From: Aquificaceae bacterium UBA2488
GTDB lineage: Bacteria > Aquificota > Aquificia > Aquificales > Aquificaceae
Length of the DNA: 18,135 bases
Direction of reading: 5' to 3'
NCBI GenBank assembly: GCA_002341805.1
Contig: DDOS01000008.1
Coordinates: forward strand, 1 to 18,135
Made by a program: the position numbers and the translations under genes. Of the stretch, positions 6,301 to 12,658 are shown one piece after another. Position 1 is the first letter of the stretch. Every line of letters starts with the position of its first letter. A model generated the notes under the pieces. It ran no database searches. It was not told where the DNA came from and saw only the letters and a program-made list of their open reading frames with translations.

Positions 6301-7627
6301 AAGTTTTCTCCAAATACATAAATACTCCTAAGAAGCTAATAGCTCTAAAAACAGTTTCTATACTCATAAATATCCACGGTACATAAGGATTATATATATA
6401 TTTTAACATAATGTATATAGGAATTATTCTAAAAGCCCAAAATGAGATTATATTCACATACATAGGTATTTTGGTCTTGCCAAAACCTTTTATAGCCCCT
6501 GATAGTACAAAGCTATAGGATAAAAACCATTGGGTTAATCCAACCATAATAAGATATATTTCGGCATAATGGATAATTTTTTGATCATCGGTAAATATTT
6601 TCAATATAAACTTAGAAGATACTATCAATAAAATACCCACAAATCCCATCATCAAAGCACTAAAATTTGATATAACCTTTATACCCCTAAAAGCCCCTTT
6701 TATATTGCCAGCCCCATAGTTTTGTCCTGCCAATGTGCTTGCTGATATGCTAAGACCATATCCTATCATAAAGGAAATACCCTCTATCCTAAGCCCTATC
6801 TGATAAGCAGCTAGCACGATATCTCCAAACCTTGCCACAAAACCCACAAACAGATTGAAAGATAGGCTTGTAAGTCCTCTATCTATGGTTACTGGTATAC
6901 CAAGCTTTAGCATCTCTTTCATTGTTTGCGCGCTTGTAAGAGAAAAATCTCCAAAAGGCTTATCTTTAAAAAGCACTATCATATAGATGATAAATCCAAC
7001 TATTTCAGATAGAACTATACCAAAGCTTGCTCCTTCTACACCAAAAGCCCTGAAACCAAATTTACCGTTTATCAGGATGTAGGAAGAAGATATATTTATA
7101 ATGTTCATAACCACTGAAACCTTGAATGGAAACTTTGTTTGACCCATACCACTATATACTCCATAAAATATCTCAGTGGCAAACTGAACAAAAGCAAACC
7201 AAAATATGGGTTTTAGATAAACTTGTGCTACATTCACCACATTGTTTTCTGCTCCAAAAACATGAATCAACTGCGGTACAAATGTTGGCCCAAGCAAAGC
7301 TATTGGTATACAAAGCAAAAATGATAACACCATGCCAGACAAAAATACATCGAAAAAGGTTTTTTTGGCTCCTATCCTTTGAGATACCATTATAGAAGTG
7401 CTTGTATAAGTAAGAGCCATCAAAGACCACACAAACCACATCATAGATATAGAATATCCAACTCCAGCGATGGCATCCGCCCCAAGATGGGAAACGAGTA
7501 TCAAAGATACAAGAGTCTCCACTGTATATAGTAAATTAGATATAATTACTGGTATAGCTACATTTAATACAGACCTAAGTATATCTTTTTTTGGTTTTGA
7601 TTCGTCTACTATAAGATTAGCTTCCAA
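6287..7627 (-). CDS. MATE-family multidrug/cation antiporter
   Basis: A 446-residue inner-membrane protein with about twelve hydrophobic segments in two homologous halves, typical of MatE exporters (NorM/DinF type) that expel drugs or metabolites against Na+ or H+. The first half opens with VLNVAIPVIISNLLYTVETL-like sequence and the second with LKLGIPVTIDRGLTSLSFN-like sequence. Length matches the family. The start is a TTG at 7625-7627; no ATG or GTG lies upstream in frame, and the next Met would remove the first membrane segment. A TATAAT (7637-7642) ends nine bases before it. The stop of the upstream SAM-hydrolase gene is 10 bases away, so read-through and coupling are also likely. Confidence 0.9.
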   Translation of the reverse strand: MEANLIVDESKPKKDILRSVLNVAIPVIISNLLYTVETLVSLILVSHLGADAIAGVGYSISMMWFVWSLMALTYTSTSIMVSQRIGAKKTFFDVFLSGMVLSFLLCIPIALLGPTFVPQLIHVFGAENNVVNVAQVYLKPIFWFAFVQFATEIFYGVYSGMGQTKFPFKVSVVMNIINISSSYILINGKFGFRAFGVEGASFGIVLSEIVGFIIYMIVLFKDKPFGDFSLTSAQTMKEMLKLGIPVTIDRGLTSLSFNLFVGFVARFGDIVLAAYQIGLRIEGISFMIGYGLSISASTLAGQNYGAGNIKGAFRGIKVISNFSALMMGFVGILLIVSSKFILKIFTDDQKIIHYAEIYLIMVGLTQWFLSYSFVLSGAIKGFGKTKIPMYVNIISFWAFRIIPIYIMLKYIYNPYVPWIFMSIETVFRAISFLGVFMYLEKTYGKY

Positions 7628-7636
7628 AGTGCTTAT

Positions 7637-7642
7637 ATTATA
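7637..7642 (-). promoter_or_regulatory. Possible -10 box for the MATE gene
   Basis: Minus-strand TATAAT, nine bases before the TTG start, overlapping the stop of the upstream gene. If used, the leader would be only a few bases, with no Shine-Dalgarno. Confidence 0.4.
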
Positions 7643-8372
7643 CTATAATTTTAAAGCTTTTAATATTGTAAAAATCTTTAAAAGAGCCTTGATTTATAAA
7701 AAGCTCAAGATATCCAAAGCTTCCGCAGGTTATACCAGGAGATTTTATGGGAGCTTGGGAAAAATATTCATAACGATTTATAGTTGTGTCTCCTATAAGA
7801 GCATATTTAAAATCTTGACATTTTATATTTGTGATGGCATTACCAAAATGGTCATAAAATAAAATCTCTCCTTCTATATGCTCTTCTTTGTGAATAGGTT
7901 TTGATATTTTTAGATTATATTTGTATTCTATGAGCGCTCCCAAAACATCTAAGTTTTTTATTTTATCAAGATATGCTGCCGCAGGAGCAAATATATCTCT
8001 GCCGTGAAAAGTATTTGATAGACTTTTTAACTTAAAAGGATGATTTGATATATCTATGCATTTTGGTTTTTGCTCAAATACCATGTCAAATATACCATTC
8101 ATAGGTCCTACGAAAAAGTATTTATCATAACGACAGGCTATGGGCGTTCTATCTGAACCAACCCCTGGGTCCACCACACACAAAAATACCGTATTTTCAG
8201 GAAAATAAATATAAGAGGCTTTTAGATAAAATGCTCCTTTAACAATGTTGTAATCTTCTATTTCATTAGTGATATCTAACATTATTGCATCTTTATTTAT
8301 AGAATAGATAACACCTTTCATAATACCCACATAGGGATCTTTTGTGCTAAAATCCGTTAAAACCGCAATCAT
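7638..8372 (-). CDS. S-adenosyl-L-methionine hydrolase (adenosine-forming), DUF62 family
   Basis: A protein of about 244 residues from the SAM hydroxide adenosyltransferase family, which splits SAM to adenosine and methionine using an activated water. Conserved blocks are LTDF near the N-terminus followed by DPYVG, VVDPGVGSDR in the middle of the N-domain, the STFHGRDIFAPAAA block, and DHFGNAITNI at the start of the C-terminal domain. These match the family that also includes fluorinase and chlorinase; nothing suggests halide use. A start six codons upstream (8390) is possible in frame. I chose the ATG at 8370-8372 because family members begin within a few residues of LTDF, and a TATACT promoter box sits six bases upstream of this ATG, inside what would otherwise be coding sequence. 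Confidence 0.85.
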   Translation of the reverse strand: MIAVLTDFSTKDPYVGIMKGVIYSINKDAIMLDITNEIEDYNIVKGAFYLKASYIYFPENTVFLCVVDPGVGSDRTPIACRYDKYFFVGPMNGIFDMVFEQKPKCIDISNHPFKLKSLSNTFHGRDIFAPAAAYLDKIKNLDVLGALIEYKYNLKISKPIHKEEHIEGEILFYDHFGNAITNIKCQDFKYALIGDTTINRYEYFSQAPIKSPGITCGSFGYLELFINQGSFKDFYNIKSFKIIV

Positions 8373-8387
8373 CAAAAAAGTATAACA
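8373..8387 (-). promoter_or_regulatory. Extended -10 promoter for the SAM hydrolase gene, leaderless
   Basis: Minus-strand TGT-TATACT (8379-8387) ends six bases before the ATG at 8372. This position is what decides the start codon for the gene. Confidence 0.6.
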
Positions 8388-8481
8388 CAAATTTTTTACA
8401 TAAAATTAGATAACATAAATAGCGCTCTAGTATAACATTGTATTATTATTTTTTTGTTAAGAAGGTATATAGTCTTAAGAT

Positions 8482-8505
8482 TTTTATCCTAACATTCAGA
8501 TAAAA
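8482..8505. repeat. Inverted repeat TTTTATC-N10-GATAAAA upstream of dnaA
   Basis: Perfect 7-bp arms (8482-8488 and 8499-8505) separated by 10 bases, centred about 60 bp before the dnaA start. The arm-to-arm spacing is about 17 bp centre to centre, compatible with a dimeric repressor operator or two opposed DnaA boxes. Confidence 0.5.
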
Positions 8506-8542
8506 CTAATTATTTTTATATTTTTAGCACTCTCTTTAAACT

Positions 8543-8548
8543 TATACT
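8543..8548 (+). promoter_or_regulatory. -10 box for dnaA, short or no leader
   Basis: TATACT is followed by eight bases and the dnaA ATG. The transcription start is expected within a base or two of the start codon. No Shine-Dalgarno or clear -35 is visible. Confidence 0.5.
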
Positions 8549-8556
8549 TAAAAACT

Positions 8557-9936
8557 ATGAATCTAAATTTACATCAGAATAGAGCTTTTAAGTGGAGTGT
8601 TATACCATTATCAAATCCCAAGTGTGATAAAGATAAAATCTGGGAGCAGTATCTAAGTTCCATGAGCAACAAAATAGATAAACCTACCTTAGCTCTTCTT
8701 AAAAGCCTAAAACCATACACATTTAACAATAACAAGCTAATACTTCTATGTCCCACAGAGCAAACAAAGGAATGGATAACTAAATCCCTTGGTAATATCA
8801 TGAATCAAGAAGCCTTAAGCATGGGTTTTCGTATTGAGCTTTTAGTAAAAGAACAAAATAAACCTACTCAAAACGCTGTCCAAAGCCATTATGTGGAAGA
8901 TGCTGTAGAAAATGTTAAAGCTAAACAAAACATTATAAAAGAAGGATTGTCTCTAAGATATACCTTTGATAATTTTATAGTGGGGACTCAAAACGAAGTG
9001 GCTTATAAATGTGCAATGGATGTATCTACAAACCCAAAATCTCTATACAATCCTCTTTTTATATACGGTAAAATAGGTAGCGGTAAAACTCACCTTCTTC
9101 AAGCTATTGGCAATAGAGCTTATCTTCTTAATAAGAGCGTTATATACATATCTATGAACGATTTTAGTGAAGAGATGGTTTATCATCTAAAATCTGGTAG
9201 TATAATGGAGTTTAGAGCTAAGTATAAAAACATTGATATACTATTAATAGATGATATTCAATTTTTGTCGGGAAAAGAAAGAACTCAGATAGAGCTTTTT
9301 AATGTATTTAACTATCTTTTTCAGTCTAACAAGCATATAGTGTTTGCTAGTGATAAGCATCCAAGGGATATAAAAGATATATCCGAAAGGCTTGTAAGTA
9401 GATTTGAGGGCGGTCTTTTGGTGGAAACAGGTATAGATGAGCAATTAAAACTCTCTATTATAAAACAAAAGATTCAAGTATACGGTTTAAATGTAGATGA
9501 AAGGCTTATCTCTTATATAAAAGATAACACCACCAATAACGCCAGAGAAATAGAAGGCTTGGTGCTTCAGATAAAGGCTAAGGGCTCCGCCATGTTAGAA
9601 GCCTTAAATCAACAAACGCTTTTATATTCTAAGAAAAAAGAAATAACAATATCTCTCATAAAAGAGTTGGTGGCCCAACATTTTAATATAAGTATAGATG
9701 TTTTTAATAAAAGCCATAAAAATAAAAAATATGCCATACCAAAACATATATCGATATTTTTAGCTAGAGAATATACAACATTGTCTTTAAGCGAGATAGC
9801 TAAGGAGTTTAATATAAAATCGCATTCCAGTATAAATCATTCTATAAAAAAGATAGTAGAATCTTTAAAACAAGACAAAACCATCCAATATTCCATCAAT
9901 ATAATAAGAGAAAATATTAAAAAACATGTGATATAG
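8557..9936 (+). CDS. dnaA: Chromosomal replication initiator protein DnaA
   Basis: A 459-residue AAA+ initiator. A 27-residue N-terminal extension precedes domain I (IWEQYL at 28-33). Domain III begins at YTFDNF (135-140) and has P-loop GKIGSGKT (171-178), Walker B ILLIDD (228-233), sensor I ASDKHP (264-269), an arginine-finger region RLVSRFEGG (278-286) and sensor II NAREIEG (328-334). Domain IV is a helix-turn-helix at about 385-430. Two deviations stand out. The P-loop lacks the usual GGVGLGKT wording. The DNA-recognition signature, normally close to GRDHTTVxHA, reads KSHSSINHS (421-429), so the usual Asp is Ser and the Thr-Thr is Ser-Ser. The core otherwise matches Aquifex-type DnaA, including FLSGKERTQIE (237-247). 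It binds origin boxes and loads helicase. Confidence 0.93.
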   Translation: MNLNLHQNRAFKWSVIPLSNPKCDKDKIWEQYLSSMSNKIDKPTLALLKSLKPYTFNNNKLILLCPTEQTKEWITKSLGNIMNQEALSMGFRIELLVKEQNKPTQNAVQSHYVEDAVENVKAKQNIIKEGLSLRYTFDNFIVGTQNEVAYKCAMDVSTNPKSLYNPLFIYGKIGSGKTHLLQAIGNRAYLLNKSVIYISMNDFSEEMVYHLKSGSIMEFRAKYKNIDILLIDDIQFLSGKERTQIELFNVFNYLFQSNKHIVFASDKHPRDIKDISERLVSRFEGGLLVETGIDEQLKLSIIKQKIQVYGLNVDERLISYIKDNTTNNAREIEGLVLQIKAKGSAMLEALNQQTLLYSKKKEITISLIKELVAQHFNISIDVFNKSHKNKKYAIPKHISIFLAREYTTLSLSEIAKEFNIKSHSSINHSIKKIVESLKQDKTIQYSINIIRENIKKHVI

Positions 9937-9977
9937 ATGTATTATATTAATCTCATTAGACAAATCACAGGCTTTAT

Positions 9978-10009
9978 CTTGGTAGACTTGTGTGGCTTGG
10001 CAGACTTGT
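9978..10009 (+). repeat. Short direct repeat after dnaA, 18-bp period
   Basis: CTTGGTAGACTTGT (9978-9991) and CTTGGCAGACTTGT (9996-10009) match at 13 of 14 bases and sit in the non-coding gap between dnaA and the convergent permease gene. Function unknown. Confidence 0.5.
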
Positions 10010-10042
10010 AGAATGATGGAAATCTTAAATCGGAAATCAAGG

Positions 10043-10849
10043 TTATTTTATATTTTTATATATTATAAAAATACCCACCGCTATCACAAATATAGCATAT
10101 ATCTTTTTAAGATGTTTTTTATTTATCCTGTTTGTTATTTTAACACCCATAAATCCACCTATAAATCCGCCCACAAGATATAATATAGCTATTAAAAAAT
10201 CTACTTCGTGGTTTAGCATATAAACAAAGGCTGTAGTTATACCAAAAGCTCCCACAGATATTAAAGAAGTGCCTATGGCTTTTATGGTGCTTAAGTTTGT
10301 GCTAAAAAGCATCGCTGGGACTATTAAAAATCCACCGCCTATGCCAAAGAATCCCGATAAAATACCCACAAAAAATCCAGATAATCCTATCAAAAATATA
10401 TTCCCAGCTATCTTCTGTTCTTTGTGAAACTCTTTCTTTTCTTTAGAGGACAGCACATAAAAAGCTATCGCTATCATGAAAAACCCAAAAGCTACAAGCA
10501 AGTCTTTGCCTCTTAATGAAGCCCCAAAACTCGCTCCTAAAAAACTTCCTAAAAGTCCAGGTATTGTAAATATGACACCTTCTTTTATATGAACATTACC
10601 ATGTTTAAAGTGAAATATTGAGTTTATAAAAGCGTTAATACCAACGGCTAAAGCAGTACTTCCTATGGCAAGATGTTTTATTGCATTATCTTCTTCTGGA
10701 CTCACAGCATCGTTGTTAAGCCCCACAAAATAAAGCAAAAGAGGTACTGCCAGTATAGAACCTCCACCCCCTATTAAAGATAATATCAACCCCACTAAAA
10801 GCCCAGATACTACTGATAAAAAGTATTGTAATATACTTATGTGTATCAT
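10043..10849 (-). CDS. TauE/SafE-family sulfite/organosulfonate permease
   Basis: A 268-residue inner-membrane protein with about eight hydrophobic segments in two repeats. Each repeat carries the family's glycine-rich motif: LIGGGGSILAVPLLL near residue 25-39, and FFGIGGGFLIVPAML near 167-181. TauE/SafE proteins are proposed exporters of sulfite, sulfonates or sulfoacetate; the substrate here cannot be read from sequence, though export of sulfur anions would suit a sulfur-oxidising lifestyle. Its ATG overlaps the stop of the upstream Trbp111 gene (10846-10849), so the two are coupled. The last codons lie in an AT-only palindrome. Confidence 0.88.
   Translation of the reverse strand: MIHISILQYFLSVVSGLLVGLILSLIGGGGSILAVPLLLYFVGLNNDAVSPEEDNAIKHLAIGSTALAVGINAFINSIFHFKHGNVHIKEGVIFTIPGLLGSFLGASFGASLRGKDLLVAFGFFMIAIAFYVLSSKEKKEFHKEQKIAGNIFLIGLSGFFVGILSGFFGIGGGFLIVPAMLFSTNLSTIKAIGTSLISVGAFGITTAFVYMLNHEVDFLIAILYLVGGFIGGFMGVKITNRINKKHLKKIYAIFVIAVGIFIIYKNIK
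10051..10073. repeat. AT-only perfect palindrome at the 3' end of the permease gene
   Basis: TATTTTTATA (10051-10060), a 3-base loop, then TATAAAAATA (10064-10073). The 10-bp arms are perfect but contain no G or C, so a stable RNA terminator is unlikely; on DNA it would melt or extrude easily. Confidence 0.45.
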
Positions 10850-11181
10850 TTTGCAAAGGTACCTTCTTTTACGTCTTTGTCTGGCACTAAAAGAGAAAAA
10901 TTTTCTCCATCAGACAGAGCTAATACCATCCCTTGAGATTCAAAACCCATCATCTTTCTGGGTGCTAAATTGTAGACTATTAATATCTTTTTGCCTATTA
11001 ATTCTTCTTTTGTGTAGTATTCCTTGATGCCAGCCAATACGGTCCTTGTCTCTTCACCCACTTTTAAAGTTAACTTTAAAAGCTTATCGGATTTTGGAAC
11101 CTCTTCTACTTCTAATATCTTTGCCAAAGCAAGTTTTACTTTCAAAAAATACTCTATATTAATTAGCTCAACATTTTCCAT
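10846..11181 (-). CDS. tRNA-binding protein of the Trbp111 / MetRS C-terminal type
   Basis: A 111-residue OB-fold protein, exactly the length known for Aquifex aeolicus Trbp111. It corresponds to the C-terminal tRNA-binding appendix of many methionyl-tRNA synthetases (MetG beta). The pattern is clear: VKLALAKILEVEEVPKSDKL near residues 15-34, VGEETRTVLAGI near 41-52, LAPRKMMGFESQGMVLA (72-88) and VPDKDV near 99-104. As a free-standing protein it binds the outer corner of tRNA as a dimer and can help a MetRS that lacks this domain. The ATG at 11181 follows a TATAAT box by seven bases. It is divergent from glgA and coupled to the permease gene. Confidence 0.9.
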   Translation of the reverse strand: MENVELINIEYFLKVKLALAKILEVEEVPKSDKLLKLTLKVGEETRTVLAGIKEYYTKEELIGKKILIVYNLAPRKMMGFESQGMVLALSDGENFSLLVPDKDVKEGTFAK

Positions 11182-11188
11182 ACCAAAT

Positions 11189-11194
11189 ATTATA
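11189..11194 (-). promoter_or_regulatory. -10 box for the Trbp111 gene, leaderless
   Basis: Minus-strand TATAAT followed by seven bases and the ATG at 11181. The divergent glgA -10 lies 21 bp away, so the two promoters overlap in their -35 zones. Confidence 0.6.
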
Positions 11195-11212
11195 TAAGTT
11201 TTTACAAATTTA

Positions 11213-11221
11213 TGGTAAAAT
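11213..11221 (+). promoter_or_regulatory. Extended -10 promoter for glgA-folP-cdaA, leaderless
   Basis: TGG-TAAAAT (11213-11221) followed by six bases and the ATG at 11228. No Shine-Dalgarno is present and no -35 consensus is visible. Confidence 0.6.
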
Positions 11222-11227
11222 TAATTT

Positions 11228-12658
11228 ATGAATATATGTTTTATAGCTTCTGAATGTGATCCGTTGGTAAAGGTAGGAGGACTGGGAGATGTAGTTCATT
11301 CATTGACAAAAGAGCTCATAAACTTAGGTCATAATGTCTCTGTCATACTTCCTTTCTATAAAACCATAAGATCAAATGTTGTGTTTGTGGGCCATAAGAA
11401 TCTAAACTTGGGTGGGGTTTATTATGAGTATGATGTATATAAAACATTTGTAAACAATATAAGTATTTTTCTTATAAAACAATCATATTTTTTTGATAGA
11501 GATCATATATACGGTACTCCAAAAGCACCATATGAAGATAATTATCTTAGATTCGCATTTTTTTCCTTAGCTTCTTTGGAGCTTTTATCAAACATATGCG
11601 AAATCCCAGATATAATTCATATACATGATTGGCATACAGCCATTGTGCCAGTATATAAAGATCTCTATTACCCCAATCTAAAATATGTAGCTTCAGTTTT
11701 GACTATACATAATGTTGCATTTCAAGGTTTATTTCCATCTCATATATTACCGTCCATCGGCATTCCCTGGGAGATGTTTCATAAAGATGACCTTGAGTTC
11801 TATGGAAATGTTAACTTTTTAAAAGGTGGTATTGTATATTCTGATGTTATTACCACTGTTAGTAAAACCCATGCTGAAGAGATACAAACTACTATGGGTT
11901 TTGGGCTTGAAGGGGTTTTGAGAGAAAAAAGATATGTATTTGGTATATTAAATGGTATAGATACGGAGATTTGGAATCCAGGTACAGATAAAAATGTGTA
12001 TATAAACTATGACGTTAATTCATTTTCTTCTAAAAAGCCGCAAAACAAGTTATATATTAAAGAACTTTTTGGTTTAAACACTGAAGAAGATAGACCACTT
12101 ATAGTATTTATAGCAAGACTCGCTAAGCAAAAAGGTCTTGATCTTATAGATTTAGCGATAGATGATGCGGTAAAACTTGGATATGATTTTATATTTTTGG
12201 GTTCAGGTGATTATTATTATCAAGGCAAAGTTCTTGATATGGTAAGAAGAAATATGAATTATGTAGCTGCTAGGATAGAATACAACGATTCTTTATCCAG
12301 AAAACTATATGCAGGAGCTGATATGTTTTTGATGCCTTCTGAGTATGAGCCTTGCGGAATAGCTCAGATGATAGCCATGCGATATGGAGCTGTGCCAATA
12401 GTTCATAAGACAGGCGGTTTGGCAGATACTGTAACAGATTATTATCAAAACAAAAGCCAAAGCACGGGATTTTCTTTTGAAGACTATATCTATAAAGACC
12501 TCTTATACGCTTTTGCAAGAGCCATGATCGTGTATAAAGATAAAGAAGAGTGGATAAAACTAACAAAAAGAGCTATGGAACAGGATTTTTCCTGGAAAAG
12601 GAGCGTTCAAGAATACCTCAAAATATATAAAACCGCTAAACTTATAAGAATGCACTGA
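11228..12658 (+). CDS. glgA: Glycogen synthase (ADP-glucose type, GT5)
   Basis: A 476-residue GT-B glycosyltransferase that adds glucose from ADP-glucose to alpha-1,4-glucan. The substrate-binding KVGGLGDVV motif is at the N-terminus (Lys15), HIHDWHT lies near residues 134-140, NGIDTEIWNPGTD occurs around 243-255, and the C-terminal donor-site block has EPCGIAQMIAMRYGAVPIV then TGGLADTV. Length is standard for bacterial GlgA. The start is supported by the -10 box six bases upstream. The stop overlaps the folP start by one base (TGATG). No branching enzyme, ADP-glucose pyrophosphorylase or phosphorylase gene is nearby, so the pathway partners are elsewhere. Confidence 0.95.
   Translation: MNICFIASECDPLVKVGGLGDVVHSLTKELINLGHNVSVILPFYKTIRSNVVFVGHKNLNLGGVYYEYDVYKTFVNNISIFLIKQSYFFDRDHIYGTPKAPYEDNYLRFAFFSLASLELLSNICEIPDIIHIHDWHTAIVPVYKDLYYPNLKYVASVLTIHNVAFQGLFPSHILPSIGIPWEMFHKDDLEFYGNVNFLKGGIVYSDVITTVSKTHAEEIQTTMGFGLEGVLREKRYVFGILNGIDTEIWNPGTDKNVYINYDVNSFSSKKPQNKLYIKELFGLNTEEDRPLIVFIARLAKQKGLDLIDLAIDDAVKLGYDFIFLGSGDYYYQGKVLDMVRRNMNYVAARIEYNDSLSRKLYAGADMFLMPSEYEPCGIAQMIAMRYGAVPIVHKTGGLADTVTDYYQNKSQSTGFSFEDYIYKDLLYAFARAMIVYKDKEEWIKLTKRAMEQDFSWKRSVQEYLKIYKTAKLIRMH

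Larger units (their letters stand above)
8391..8556. other. Candidate replication origin / dnaA control region
   Basis: A very AT-rich gap between the divergent SAM-hydrolase gene and dnaA. It holds three DnaA-box-like words: TTATCTAA on the minus strand (8406-8413), TTATCCTAA on the plus strand (8484-8492) and TTATCTGAA on the minus strand (8495-8503). The last two form part of an inverted repeat. No perfect TTATCCACA box is present. Long T/A runs (for example 8445-8460) could act as an unwinding element. Most genes to the left run leftward and many to the right run rightward, as around an origin. The assignment is an inference from location and motifs. Confidence 0.4.

Noticed and set aside
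7126..7439. Two overlapping open frames inside the MATE gene
   Set aside because: Both are shadows of the conserved MATE frame, with no start signals.
8373..8390. Upstream ATG (8390) as start of the SAM hydrolase
   Set aside because: It would place the TATACT promoter box inside the gene and add six residues before the conserved N-terminus.
8421..8426. AGCGCT palindrome upstream of dnaA
   Set aside because: A single 6-bp palindrome without a partner is not enough to call a site.
10051..10073. AT-only palindrome as a transcription terminator
   Set aside because: It contains no G-C pairs, so an RNA hairpin would be weak; kept only as a repeat.
9992..10183. 63-codon plus-strand frame after dnaA
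   Set aside because: It mostly runs antisense to the permease gene and lacks a ribosome binding site.
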